25,242 nt of DNA from Hemicentrotus pulcherrimus (GCA_003118195.1 BEXV01000104.1:64595-89836); one strand, 5' to 3'; positions 1 through 11,658 are shown, counted from the stretch's first letter. Notes: a model not told the origin generated them from the sequence alone. Translations and numbers: made by a program.

Positions 1-1127
1 AAATTGGGGGGGGGGGATGGGGCATTCCAACAGCTCCCACATCTAAAATTTTCTCCCTCTTTCTTTCTCTTATGAAACCTGTGGTTATTGTGTTTGTTTT
101 ATTTCAATGGTCCGTATGATATTTTCACACCATTTGTCAGAAATGTGTCTTCCCCATTCGCTTAAAAAATTGCTATGTCAAATGATTTTTATCAAATCTC
201 TTTCCATACAGGTACCAAAATAAGCAAGCAATTCTAGTCAAAAGGTCACATTGAAATGCATTTCACAAGTGCACTCCTGTATTTTCTCGGTGATCTATAC
301 ATGTAACTTCTACATTAACCATGATCTTTAAATACACTTTCCTAGCAACATCGATCTACCCAGTTCTCTGATTAATCTGAACACACCTTTGCTTTCTGTC
401 ACTGCCTATTACGATATCAAGATCTTCGAGGGTGTCCCTGTTGCCCCAAAGTCAGGGAAGTTTATCAGATGTTTTGCAAGAAGGGAATTTCCCTTTTAAA
501 TGATTCAAGACTTTCTGAAGCTGTGGTACACTTAAGTTTCTTAGTTTTAGGAAAAGAATTCTGTAGAATCCCTTTCTGCAATCTTTTTGCATGTCCGTCT
601 TAGTGAGCAATCTACTTTGTAAAGACCAGTTTAAACTATAATGTAACCTTTACGTATACCTTTGATGTTGAATTAGGTTCAAACATCTTCAATGTGCACT
701 TAGTTAGGTTTTCATCTTCAATTCACCAAAACTAAACTTTTTTTTACATTCATTCTGCGTATTTGCTATATTCAAAGGTAGATATAGAACACCTTTCTCT
801 GAGCTATTATTCAGAGAAGTTATCAATATTGTTTTATGATTCTTCTTTTTCAAGACCTCTATGAAAATTTGTCTGCTGTTATAGATCCCAATGGCTCTAT
901 CTCTTCCTTGTTGAGTCATATATATTTTCACAATGTAGGCTTATAGTGACTACCTTTTATTCCCTCTCTTTTCTCTCCCTCTCCCCCCCCCCTTTGGCAC
1001 ACTCCTGTCAAAGCCACCTAATCGCTTCCATTTCATATTCTAATGACATGACCCCCTTGCTGTATACCCCCTTATCTTACCCTGTCCTTTCCCCCAGGTC
1101 TGCAAGTCTACACGCCCACTCCTCCTG
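1..1127. other. No gene recognised: AT-rich sequence with homopolymer tracts
   Basis: Holds a poly-G run at the start, pyrimidine-rich stretches around 950-1000, and a 75-codon open frame at 376-600 that I treat as unproven (see findings). No splice-supported exon was found. Confidence 0.4.
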
Positions 1128-1550
1128 GGCCCCAGTATCAATATCCTTCAAAACTTCAACTGAAGCTCAATGATTACTGTTGCTTGTGTCAGTGTTTTTG
1201 ACTCGGTGTCCTGCTGTCCACTTTTCCGCAGGGGCCCCACATCACAATGCCCCAGAAACGAAAACTGAAACTCAATAGATACTATTGCTTTCTTGGTGCA
1301 GATCGAGGGGTCAGTGACGCAAAGACGTAACTCCATTTTGGTCATTTTGAAGAAAAATGGTTTATGTTTCACTGAGCACTTGGGCAAAAAAAAAATTGGC
1401 AAAATATGGAGTTGCGTCTTTGTAATCGCTGAATCCTTGATATGTATAGTGCTTTGACCTGATGAGTCTACTTTCCTTTTTCCTGGGCCCCTGATAACAG
1501 TGCTCTAGAAACTAAAACTGAAACTCCATTACAGTTGCTCAGTTGGTGGT
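1128..1550. repeat. Degenerate GGGCCCC-headed interspersed/tandem repeat
   Basis: Similar blocks start near 1128, 1228 and 1484, with a fainter one near 1946. Each has GGGCCCC, about 15-20 nt, then AGAAAC-AAAACTGAAACTC, then ATTACTGTTGCTT-like sequence. The core resembles part of the 117-bp unit at 7135-7846 (CTCTAGAAACAAACACTGAA). Confidence 0.5.
1316..1426. repeat. Inverted repeat with about 25-bp arms
   Basis: GCAAAGACGTAACTCCATTT (from 1319) is the near reverse complement of ATATGGAGTTGCGTCTTTG (1404-1422). The arms are separated by about 60 nt including a poly-A run. It sits inside the degenerate repeat region and may be an element end. Confidence 0.5.
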
Positions 1551-3523
1551 ACAGTATTATCGTTTTGACTTGATATTCAAAATAAGTATGAGCTCATACT
1601 GGCCATATATAACTGAAACAATCTTAATAATAATGGTAATTTTTGTAATAGTGTTAAGACATAAACATAATCTTAAGCAATGTTCCCATGGTGCCGTAGT
1701 AGTTTTAAAGTTTGTAAAACTTTGAAGTTATATAAACAACAATCCACTAATCAAGGCAAGAGTTCACATGATACCGAAATAACAAGTATTCAGATTTAAC
1801 TCCAAGCTGGGAAAGCATTCATTTCAACTACAGGCTGGTGTAAACTTGGCAATTGCATCCGCACAGCACATGACTTTGAGTGAGGACCCGACCCCCCTCG
1901 TAGTTATTGTGGTTCGTTAAGTTTCATAACCGCAGGTATGTCTACAGGGCCCCTAACTGCAAGAAAACTTTGAAGTTTAAAAGCATGTGTATAGTTTATA
2001 GCGAATTGAAACCTCATTAGGGTTGTTTTACACTGGTTTTATATTGTAACCTTGATCACTTCATAGAAATGAGAAACTGATTAATTAGCAGTCAGGAAGT
2101 AGAAGAAATGCCCCACGAAAAATAGCAGTATATGCTCCGAAATTCTGTAATTTTGTATTAAAGTCTATGTACAGATACCATTAGCTTGACACATATTATG
2201 ACTCACTTAAAAACCAACTTTTAATCAACAGTGGACTGAAGTAATGAACAAAACATAAAAGACAGCTCATTTATACATGTACAGTTAGTATAAAGTTGTT
2301 TACCATTAAATTTTACAGAATTTATCACGTTTCAATCGTTTGAGACAAAAACTGATTATTTTAGGGCAGCCCGGGGGCAAAAATATAAAGTGAACTGAAG
2401 GAGTATCTGCCTGTTTGGGATAAAGGTTGGTCCTTGAAAATTAAGGGGTTTTGATTCCATGGTAAAATCTTGGGCGAGTCTAGTACTTTAAGCACAAAAC
2501 AATATCATTGGTAAAAGCTTTGAAGGTAAATGCTCAACAAAGAATCTATTCCTTTCAATGTACTCATTCATTGTGTTTTGCAACATGTTAACAGCCCTTG
2601 TTATTCACAAACAAAACAAATTATTTTATGTCTCATGAAATTCGACATAGATAACTCAAAGGAAAAAGGAAACATGAAAATTCAAGAGACTGTTTTTTAC
2701 ATATTGGCTTTTGAAGCGATTTTTTTTTAATTATTAGTGTTTCATTCAAGATATCTGATGCCTATTTGTATTAAGAAGTTTCACTAATTAAATTTCAATA
2801 TGCAAATAGGATTTGAGTGTTGTTTTCTACAGAATGAAGACAGTATTTATTCAGACATTAGGAGTTGCGTACATTAGAATGCCCCTACCCAATCTCATTT
2901 TACATATCTGTAACTTTGATCGCTGCTTAATGTAGCTTCAATTTTGTATCTTTATTACTGACCTGTATGTAATTAATGTATCCAATTTACCGTGAACTAA
3001 TTCATGAATCAGATGTAAACTGTGATCAATTAGCGCAAAATCATATAAATCAATTTGCCGGAAAGTATATTAATTTCCCTAAATGCTCCCTAGTTACACA
3101 ATTCTGACTGACTGATGGATTAGGTGCTGTCAAGCGGTGAGACAAGTGTTTCAATAGAAACATCTCATTTTTATGAAATTTTTAGAAAAAAGCAGAGACA
3201 TGATTTATTTCCACCATGGGGCTGAATTCATTTCCCTTTGAAACCTCTTCCTCAGTTTTTGTTCACTATAAAGCCACATCCCCTCTAATAAACCATAGCA
3301 GAACTGATTTATGGCATCAGTGTCTATCAGCTCCTGATTCAGGTGACTCAAAATTTGCAAAATATGATTTGCATTAGGGGGGAAATGGGAAAATCCTTTG
3401 ATTCGCTGTAAACTGAATGTGGTTTTTTAATGTGCATGTTCTGTTTATTACAACTTAGGACAATTTTAATGTAAATTTGATTTCCTTTCTAATAGATATT
3501 TTTGATTAGACAATTGATTACGG
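1551..3523. other. No gene recognised: AT-rich intergenic or intronic DNA
   Basis: Short shadow frames only. No good acceptor-exon-donor combination seen on either strand. One faint GGGCCCC repeat fragment lies near 1946. Confidence 0.4.
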
Positions 3524-3894
3524 TAAAGGTAAAGACCAGTAATGGTCATGCGATTGCATTGTGAAAGAAACATTGTGGAATCGATCAGAAAAGGTTGATC
3601 ATCTAGCATCTAGCATCTGCAAGGTTCTGGAATCATCAAAATAATAAGAAATTTGGCCCATTCTTTGTAAAGTTACAAGCACTATACACAGAAAGATGTA
3701 TATGGGACTACCCTTATCTCTCATAGACCATAAGAGAAACAAATTTACCAAATATATGAATTAGTAGGCGGTTTCCCGGCAAATTTTTTATCATCATGTA
3801 TTAGTCAAAACATATTCTTTCACATGATTGGTAATGAGAGCTTCAATTTCATTTTTTGAAATTGGGGCGTTTCCAATACTGGTCTTTACCTTTA
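3524..3894. mobile_element. MITE-like element with 22-bp terminal inverted repeats
   Basis: The ends TAAAGGTAAAGACCAGTAAT (from 3524) and the reverse complement of 3873-3894 match at 21 of 22 positions. The 371-bp interior has no coding capacity. No clear target-site duplication is visible, so the superfamily is undecided. Confidence 0.6.
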
Positions 3895-4447
3895 AGCTTA
3901 TTCCAAATTGTTCAAGCAAATGGAACTTGAAAGTAAGTCGAAAGGTCAGTGTCCTAAAATGCTGAGTCTTTTTTTTTTCTTATTCAAATGTTTTACTTTT
4001 TTGTCCAAAAATCTTGGAAATATTCAAAAGTGTTGGGTCATTATACTCCCATATACTTCTTTTTGTTTGTTATCAGAGCCTGTGAAACAACCAACTACCA
4101 GTACTCATCTATTTTGTTTAGCATTCATTGTAGCTATGTCCAGGAAGCCTCTGGCAAGCTTTCAGGCCATTAAGAGCATCTTTTTCTCAATGGGGATCAT
4201 ATATAAACGTTAACATATCTTTATTTATTTGTTTATTTAAAAAATAAAAAATCTGTTTTATAATCATTGATTTTAATAATATAGAGCATCTCCCATCAGT
4301 CACTTCGGGCATACTTTGATTAATGTATTTTTTTGGAGAGAAGTTTTAAAGCTGAAGCAAATTCCAATCACTAAGGATATCTCGCTCTGGCCCCTGGGAT
4401 ATTCGCTTCCTTTCTAATGAGATAGAAGAACTCTATCATGTCATAAT
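3895..4447. other. No confident gene; one acceptor-like site at 4078
   Basis: A good acceptor-like tract (TTTTTGTTTGTTATCAG, ending 4078) precedes two open frames that end at 4171-4213. There is no convincing donor, and an AATAAA lies near 4243. A terminal exon is possible but unsupported by any recognisable peptide. Confidence 0.2.
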
Positions 4448-4765
4448 AGGCCTGACTTTATCAGCTCGAGTTTGCCAAATAACCTGTTATTTTAACTATC
4501 CTAATCACAAATTAAACAGTTAATTTGCGTCTTCATCAGCCCGCAGTTGCATGCAATTATCGAGATATTTGGTTGAGCAAATATTGGTCTTGTTTCCAAA
4601 TATCTCCCTATTTGGGAAATAGCAGGGTTTAGGCTAATTTGCCATCCATGCTAGTTTGTGATGAGCATATAGTCTGGTGAAAACGCAATTTCAATCTTTT
4701 GGTAAATATACTGAGTCTGAAAATAGCGAGTTATTTGGCAAACTCGGGCTGATGAAAACAGGCCT
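4448..4765. mobile_element. MITE-like element with about 46-bp terminal inverted repeats
   Basis: AGGCCTGACTTTATCAGCTC (from 4448) and the reverse complement of the segment ending at 4765 agree at about 39 of 46 positions, including a 15-nt identical core GAGTTTGCCAAATAA. The ends start GGCCTG and are flanked by TA on both sides, which would fit a TA target duplication. The 318-bp element has no ORF. Confidence 0.7.
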
Positions 4766-4904
4766 AATGCCTCTGACAAGAGGCTTTAGGTGGATAAACC
4801 AAGGGGCTTGGAAGTTAGAACTCTTACTATGTCTTGTTCTAATCCAATGAGACTGCTCACCTAATTAAGCCTAGATTGGTGATAGAAAGCGGGTTCACTG
4901 TCAG

Positions 4905-5021
4905 TTCTACAAGCTCAATCAATTATGGGAGCTCTAGTATGGTTCAATTTGTCATGTATTTTGCTCCAGAACAAAGTCTTACAAATCCCACAAAAGAAAG
5001 AAGAAAGGAGAAAATGGAGGG
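4905..5021 (+). CDS. Weak candidate exon upstream of the 5989-6177 exon
   Basis: After ACTGTCAG the frame runs through LQAQSIMGALVWFNLSC to KKEERRKWR and reaches a donor AGGG|GTAAAA. It would be 117 nt, phase 1 at both ends, matching the phase-1 acceptors of the next candidate exon. The pyrimidine tract is short and the sequence is AT-rich, so chance is a real alternative. No family recognised. Confidence 0.22.
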
Positions 5022-5988
5022 GTAAAATGTATATTTGTATCATACATGTAAGGGAATAGGACATACCTGACTGATAGAATACAGACTCCAACCCCAGAAG
5101 ACAGACAAGCATAATGCCAGTATAAAGATTTTTAAAAAATCATCAGTTGCTCACTTTTATACACTTTACTGTAATTAAATTTATATGAATAAATCTCTAT
5201 TCATTCTTTTTTGAATCCTGAGTAAACTGCAGTAACAAAGATCAATAAAAAAGGTATTTCATAGCCTGTGTAAGAACTACTGTACATGTGTTAGAAGTAG
5301 AGTAGTACTGAATAACTTGTATAACTTTTACAAACTTCCTGAAGAAAAGTACTTAAGATTTTAAAAGGAAAGCCTCCAAAACAAGTCATTAAACAGACTT
5401 AAATCAGAAGCCTGACATCTAAAACAAGCCATCCTGTAGTTTTATACATGTGAAATAAGGCTTTCAAATTAAAAACAATCCATTGGATACAAAGACCTCA
5501 TGCAGTCAAGCAGATATCTACACAAGATCTGAACTAATTTTTAGGAAAAGCTGTGATCTGATTTTGTCTCAACTGAAAAATTAAATAGGAGATATTAAGG
5601 ATGCAAAAAACATTGGAAGCATTTTACTAATTCTCTAATCTAATGTATGAAATGCTTATCACTTTTATGCGAACCTGAAATCTACAGGAGATCTGAACAA
5701 ATTATGTCACATGAGAGGAACACAATTTTTGGAAAACTACCCCCAAAATGCAAATAAAAAAAAAATAAAAAAATAGATCAATCAGGAAATCTTTAAAGTG
5801 CAGAGTACTGGTCAATCTAATTTGGAAGTTGGAAGCATTTACCTAATGTTATCATCTGAATAAATGCCCGTATTAACATCATGTTCAAGCACATAGTTTG
5901 AGGAGCCGTCATAAGCGTCAAATTTCAAAAAAATTTCTCACGTAACTCCCAAATCAAGGAAAATATCAAGCTTCCTGGATAAGCTCAG
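5022..5988. other. AT-rich, intron-like sequence
   Basis: No coding signal. It lies between two candidate plus-strand exons and would be an intron if both are real. It contains an A-rich low-complexity tract near 5753-5775. Confidence 0.35.
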
Positions 5989-6177
5989 TGAGTTTATCCC
6001 CCTCTCTTACCCCTTCTGAGGTTCTTTCAGAATTTTTTCGTGCAAATCATGCAAGCATGCCTCGTAATTTCCTGATCCTGGTTGCTCATGAGAGCATCAA
6101 GTTACCATGGCAACAGCCAAGTGAAGTCCTAGCTGACATGATTCAGAGCGTATCTGGTGAAGTAAACAAGTGGATTG
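5989..6177 (+). CDS. Probable internal coding exon of an unidentified plus-strand gene
   Basis: The frame is open through the segment and encodes MPRNFLILVAHESIKLPWQ and following residues, with ordinary protein-like composition. It ends at a good donor, ATTG|GTGAGG (intron from 6178, phase 1). Three acceptors are possible: AG at 5988, AG at 6020 after a long pyrimidine tract, or TTTCAG at 6030. From 5989 or 6031 the exon is phase 1 at both ends, and from 6021 it starts in phase 0. PSEVL occurs twice in the predicted peptide. I do not recognise the family. The opposite-strand frame looks less protein-like. Partner exons are unproven. Confidence 0.42.
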
Positions 6178-6460
6178 GTGAGGGAATATTTGTTTGTGTT
6201 GGCAGTTTCATTTTGGTTTGGCATTTCTCGGTTTGGGGGAAATTTTTGTGGGCTTGATGCAAAGATGAGAGATGCAGTAAGTTTAGTGTTGATAAACTGA
6301 TACTTAAACTTTTAAGTTGTAAAAGCCACATGACTGATAGTGGAGAATTTTTTTTTACAATTTAGAGATGTGTGCTTGCAGAATCCAATTGAACATAGCA
6401 AAAATTAGTACGAGAAATACTTTCGGAATAAACTTAGAAATAATTATGCAAATTCAAAGT

Positions 6461-6497
6461 GTTTGACTATGATTGACTATGCTTGACTATGATTGAG
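6461..6497 (+). repeat. Short direct repeat of a 10-mer
   Basis: TTGACTATGA-like units repeat about three to four times in tandem. Simple local duplication just upstream of the retroelement-like tail. Confidence 0.6.
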
Positions 6498-6539
6498 TGT
6501 TATTAAGTTTGTATGCCGTGTATATTTGTTTACACAATG

Positions 6540-6681
6540 TATTTAATTGTATTTGTATGTGTTTGTACTTCAAAACCTGAAGAAGGCCTCACAAGCCGAA
6601 AGCTCGTAATAAACTTGTAAAGTACAGCTACAGCTCACGTTCCTAGACCATTTTCTTCACGCCTATATATATATATATATA
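6540..6681 (+). mobile_element. Retroelement-like 3' tail with hammerhead-like core, ending in (TA)n
   Basis: CTGAAGA (6577-6583), a GGC/GCC mini-stem (6585-6587 with 6595-6597) and GAAA (6598-6601) follow the CUGANGA...GAAA order of hammerhead ribozymes. Such motifs occur in Penelope-like and other retroelement termini. The tail continues to CTTCACGCC and a (TA)n tract at 6663-6681. No reverse-transcriptase frame is attached, so this is a terminal fragment at most. Position 10.1 does not pair, so an active ribozyme is doubtful. Confidence 0.4.
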
Positions 6682-7134
6682 ATACCATTAATACAGACTG
6701 ACCAATTTTTGGTCTCTTGTCATAGCCATTGCTTAATTTTCTTGTTCATTATTAGTGTGATTGTATCATTGTTTTAAGTGTGTTCATTTTCTATTAAGGT
6801 ATATAAGTTAACAAGTAGACTCATTTCTGTTAACATTACATATGACAAAGCAATTAATTTTGCCTGAGAAAATCAGTGACATAATTTGCTAAATTTAAAG
6901 TTTTAGTGTGACCGGAAAAACAGAAAAATCCATGTGATAGACCCAACTGATAATATCAAAACAAAAGCTTGGTAAAATTACCCATTTTCTTGGGATAAGG
7001 ATATCAGTCTAATTTACGTACGTTTCAAGGATCAATTATCAAGGTCATTAAGTCTAACCACATCCACAATAGAACTACGATCAATTTGGATTGTGATCTC
7101 CTGCACATTCTGAATGGACCTTGCTGTGGTGGCA

Positions 7135-7846
7135 ATAACCTGATGCCCTCTGTGTAACACCTGTCATTTTGATGGTGTAGGTTCACATCCCCCTCCCCCT
7201 GCTGCCACCAGTGTAACACTCTAGAAACAAACACTGAAACACCCTACATTCATCAATCAAATAACCTGATGCCCTCTGTGTAACACCGGTCATTTTGATG
7301 GTGTAGGTTCCCATCCCGCCTCTGCCACCAGTGTAACACTGTAAAAATAAACATTAAAGCACCCCACCATCAATCAAATAACCTGTTGCACTCTGTGTTA
7401 CACCAGTCATTTTGACAGTGTAGGTTTGCATCCCACCACTGTCACCAGTGTAACACTCCAGAAACAAACACTGAAGCACCCCATAATCAATCAAATAACC
7501 TGTTGCCTTCTCTGCAACACAAGTCATTTTGATGGTGTAGCTTTGCATCCCACCGCTGCAACCACTGCAACACTACAGAAACAAACACTGAAGCACCCCA
7601 CAATCAATCAAATAACCTATTGCCCTCTGTGTAACACCAGTAATTTTGAAGGTGTTGCTTTGCATCCCACCGCTGCCACCAGTGTAACATGCTAGAAATA
7701 AACACTGAAGCACCCTGCAATCAATCAAATCACATATTGCCCTCTGTGTAACACCAGTCATTTTGATGCAGGAGGTTTGCATCCCAACGCTGCCACAAGT
7801 ATAAAATTCTAAAAATAAACACTGAAGCACCCCACAATCAATCTAA
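7135..7846. repeat. Minisatellite: six copies of a 117-bp unit
   Basis: Units start at 7135, 7261, 7378, 7495, 7612 and 7729 (steps 126, 117, 117, 117, 117). Each contains CCTCTGTGTAACACC, GTCATTTTGATGGTGTAGG, CATCCCACCGCTGCCACCAG, AACACTCTAGAAACAAACAC and CACCCCACAATCAATCAAAT or close variants. Because 117 is a multiple of three, several spurious overlapping frames appear on both strands. They are not genes. Confidence 0.95.
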
Positions 7847-8021
7847 CAAGAATCAAACTTTTTTTAAATAAAAAAAGCGAGCGAAAGCAGAACTGAAATT
7901 CTTTGAGTTGACATCTTTATTTTGAGTAGTTCTGTTTCCTACATGTATTTTTAGGTTCTTTGTTGGTTTGATTTGGTGTGCTCCTTAGCTGTTTTTAATT
8001 TGCCCGAGTTTGATTATTAAT

Positions 8022-8071
8022 ATTTGGTTGATTGCGGGGTGCTTCAGTGCTTCCCTTTAGAGGGTAACACT
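8022..8071. repeat. Inverted partial copy of the 117-bp minisatellite unit
   Basis: The reverse complement of this 50-bp block (CACTGAAGCACCCCGCAATC and flanks) matches the half of the 117-bp unit that runs from AGTGTAACAC to AATCAATCAAAT. It lies about 175 bp beyond the array in opposite orientation, giving a foldback arrangement. Confidence 0.8.
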
Positions 8072-10602
8072 TAGCTATAGACAGTTTAAATAAAGCAAAA
8101 GTTGATATTGTATTCTATTTTGGAAAACTAAAAGCTTTGACTTTTTGTTTATAAAATCTTCATTATCTTGTCAAACTGGATTTTTTTTCTTTGTCAGAGC
8201 CCAAATTGGTGTGAATCCATTAACCCATAAAGTACATTCTTATCTTAGGACAACACATTTGTTTCCCATCCACGTACTTGTAGGCCTGGCCTGAGTTAAA
8301 GTGTCCCCACCTGGTACTCAATTGGGTGAGGTACTTGAAAGTAATGATTTAACTCTGGAAAATCAATCTACATTCTGTTCATGTCACCATGGAGCATTCC
8401 CGATTTAATGCATGGAGGCTGTAACAAGCATGTTGAAAAGTCCTCCCCTAACTTTGCCAGATTTTGGCTCAATAGTCTAGTCAGGAAGTCCCACTAACTG
8501 GTCTCTGTAGTGTAAGTACGAAATTGAGTTCCTGTCTAAATTTCAACATCGCAGTGACAAAGTTAGTCACTACAGTGGTTTCGAAGAATCTTGATAGTTA
8601 CCCATTAGCAACATAATTGGCGTAATGCAATTATATTGTTTTGATTTTTCCTCTGTGTAATTGGTGAATCATGAATTATTATGTAAAAAGTGGTTCTAAG
8701 TATGGCAGCGCCTCTACAACACCCAGGATTGGATTGGATTAGATTGGATTTATTTAAGATGAGAATGATCAATTTATCGGAATGGGAAGTGCAATGTATT
8801 GCAATTTAGTATTTTGACAAATATATATTATTTTAGGACATATTTGTCATGTTGGGATCCTGGGCAAAGTACAGCTCCACAATTGTCATAGGGGTCATTT
8901 TAAGAATACCCCAAACAGCAAAGGGATTTGAACTGTGAATTATCACATTATAGGGCTCATCTAATCAGAAATAAATTGTTGTAGCAGCAATGACTACATG
9001 CATGTAGTCGTTTCTTGAAAAACAGAATTTAATTGTAGGAGAAATATTATAGGAAAATTTCCTTTCTCAATTTCTAAAATAATTATACGCCATACAAGTA
9101 ATCAGAGCATTTTTTTTTTTTTTATAGTAAAAACAACACAAATAATCATCAACAGCCAAGAAGTTGAATGCATCTAAAATACGAGAAATATGCAGTTCAT
9201 CATCCTTTATTTAATATGAGTATGGGTTACTGACCTACAGAATTGATGACAGAATGAGATAAGGTAGTAAATACCCTTGTTCCAACGGAGCTCCTGTTCC
9301 TTCCCGTGTAACCAAACAACTTCCTGTATTTGGGTCATTGCAAAAAACATCTGAAATGTTGATGCTCATTGTGCAGTGGCATTGATGTGTACTAATTTAA
9401 ATTCCGTGATTTTGCAAGTATTACCGTCTTTTCCCTTTGACATTTTACTTGTTATTTGCTAAGAATACAACATTTTGATTACACAATGAAAATTGTAGAA
9501 TCTAGATAATTCTCTTAAAACATTGAGTTTTTAAAACCAGGACAGTAACACTTTGTCATATGAAAAGAGATTGTATTTAACAAATCAATAGGCCAGATTA
9601 TTAGTCTTTCTCGATACCCTCTTTCAATCACAATACCCCTTCTTTTTTTTCATTCAATCTCCTCATTCAATGATCTTAAGGCCTTTCTCACATGATCAGC
9701 AAGTGAACATGGAGATTTTAGGACCTCTCTTTAAACAGGAAGGATATCGATCTGAGAATACATTCGTCTTCATGCCATGAGGGGGCACCCCCTTTTTACC
9801 TGCATGTTTCCTCAAGATAGACAGCAGGGAGAAGGGGGTTTCTCTTTATCTTTGGATGGCCATCTTTCTTTGCCATTTGTCCCTAGATCCTTTGTCCATT
9901 TTTTTTTCACCTCCATTTTTTTTTCTTTTCAACCATGTAGAAACATCTAGCTATCATACAGATTCTGTCTTTTTTTAAAATTTATTTATCCGGAATGTAT
10001 ATGGACCTCTTCAAGTTCCTTCATTTGCCACACCTATCAAATGATTCTTTCTTAAGGTGTGGTATGTGAAAAAATGAATCACAAACAAATATTAAGAAGT
10101 AGTTGTAATTCTTTGAAATGTTTATTGTAATTCACCATGCAATGATTGAGTATACAACCAGAATCTTCTGCGTGCATGACATGTGTTTGATAATTTCACA
10201 AACGATTCAGATTCCCAACAGTTTAATGCTGCAAAATGATTGAATCACAGCAGACACAATTAACACTGCGTGTTTGCACTTCATGACGGCTTTACCCATA
10301 CTGTAGCACAAGATTTAAGCCATGAAAATGCCATTTGTTTACTAAACGAAGCAAATATTAATGCCTTGAAAGTATCTGGATTTACATAATTATGAGAAAT
10401 GAAAAAGAAACGCGACATGAAAAAACTTGTGAAATACGTTCATGGGATTACATGGGACAGGGAGGTGACAGGGCTCCCTGCATTGGATGATGAACCATGC
10501 CATGCAAATCAACTTTGCTGTAAAACATGTGAGCATCACTGATTCAAAGTTTGTACTACAAACTCTCTTCATATTGCCACCTACATGTGTTGCTCATCTA
10601 GG
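8072..10602. other. No confident gene; AT-rich with short repeats
   Basis: Contains an (ATTGG)n-like tract at 8727-8755, an 18-bp perfect palindrome at 8992-9009, and poly-T tracts near 9111 and 9898-9930. Several acceptor or donor look-alikes on both strands do not chain into an open reading frame. Confidence 0.35.
8727..8755 (+). repeat. (GATTG)n-like microsatellite
   Basis: GGATTGGATTGGATTAGATT followed by GGATTTATTT. Degenerate pentamer repeat, often found at the ends of interspersed repeats in marine invertebrates (inference). Confidence 0.7.
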
Positions 10603-10731
10603 TCACACCTCATCTTTCAACATCAGGAAACGTCTTAAAATGATCTCAGCATCTCCTTTTTCCCAGACAGCCGGACGCAGGATAGCTTGAACAAAATTAT
10701 TCCTTCTCCCTTGACCAATGGCCATAAAATT
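10603..10731 (-). CDS. Possible minus-strand exon or short ORF, unidentified
   Basis: From an ATG at 10731 the minus strand encodes MAIGQGRRNNFVQAILRPAV, then WEKGDAEIILRRFLMLKDE. It is followed by Val-stop, or by a poor donor GAG|GTGTGA. Local GC is higher than the flanks and the peptide looks protein-like. The Kozak context is poor (T at -3), and the frame is closed by TGA 12 nt upstream of the ATG. An acceptor TTTACTTTCAG lies about 30 nt upstream. Other apparent minus-strand exons nearby do not chain in phase. The plus-strand frame is also partly open. Confidence 0.2.
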   Translation of the reverse strand, partial: NFMAIGQGRRNNFVQAILRPAVWEKGDAEIILRRFLMLKDEV

Positions 10732-11642
10732 CTTTCACCAAATAAGCTATATTCCTGAAAGTAAACCACTAATGACATAAAATCTTGCATGAGGCTTGCA
10801 TGACATAGCATGAATTTAGCAGGCCTATTTGATTTTTTTTCCTACCAAATAAAGGAAACACTAAAATTTTATACAAAAAGGACCTACTTAACTCATGATT
10901 TGAATTTGCTTGTCTGATTAAATTAACTCAAACATTTTCTTTTTCCTTGATTTAGGGGCTGTGAACCAAATTGTTTTTTGTTGGTCTTCGAAAAATTGAA
11001 ATAACAAAAGAAGTCTGTTTCTCTGATTACATACTAACTGTCCATGCATTTTGCTGGAAAATGTTAAGTTTGGTTTTGAAAGATATTTTTTGCTGTAGGA
11101 CAAATGAAGCATGTATTCCACAAGACCCATTGTTTTAAAACCTTGTATACTCTTCTTACATATGTTGGCCTTCATTTCAGATAACATTATCATAATTTCA
11201 TGTCAATCAGACATTGTCTTCCATATCTCTATTTTATCTTGAGGAACAATCATTTCCCCCACTTTTATTGTATAAAGTACCCCAAAGTTGGCGAACAACA
11301 CTTTTTGTCTCACGGTTGTTTCTCATGTTTCCAAATATATCTTATCCATTGTCTTTATATTCATGGTGAGCTTAAATCTGTTCTACTTAACTGTGCCTCT
11401 ATATGATCTGATTTTTGATACAATTGCCAATCATTTTTTTTTTTTAGGGAAATTAAAGTCTTTTTACACCAGTGATCTAAGAAGAAGATTTTTGTAATTG
11501 AGTTTTGGATTTTATAGGAACAATTTTGATATTGTTTGATTAATAAAAGAAAAATGTTGGATATGGGATTAGGGAAAACACACAAAACATGGGATAATTT
11601 AATCTTAACAAATCTGAAGAGAGGGGAAAATAAAGTATTAGT

Positions 11643-11658
11643 AGAGAGAGAGAAAGAA

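Noticed and set aside
7354..7830. Overlapping frames with repeated Cys/Leu-rich peptides on both strands
   Set aside because: They are products of a 117-bp tandem repeat whose length is a multiple of three, so frames stay open by repetition.
8462..8511. Plus-strand segment between a good acceptor and GTAAGT
   Set aside because: All three frames contain stop codons, so it is not a coding exon.
9280..9345. Minus-strand exon-like segment (VFCNDPNTGSCLVTREGTG)
   Set aside because: Acceptor TTTCAG and donor GG|GTATTT are plausible, and two frames are open. It does not chain in phase with neighbouring candidates and no family is recognisable.
9800..9890. Minus-strand frame (MAKKDGHPKIKRNPLLPAVY) ending at CAG|GTAAAA
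   Set aside because: The upstream side is purine-rich with no usable acceptor, and the next candidate exon has a stop in the required phase.
10448..10523. Minus-strand segment after TTTTACAG with a short open frame
   Set aside because: It ends at an in-frame stop or weak donor, and phases do not match flanking candidates.
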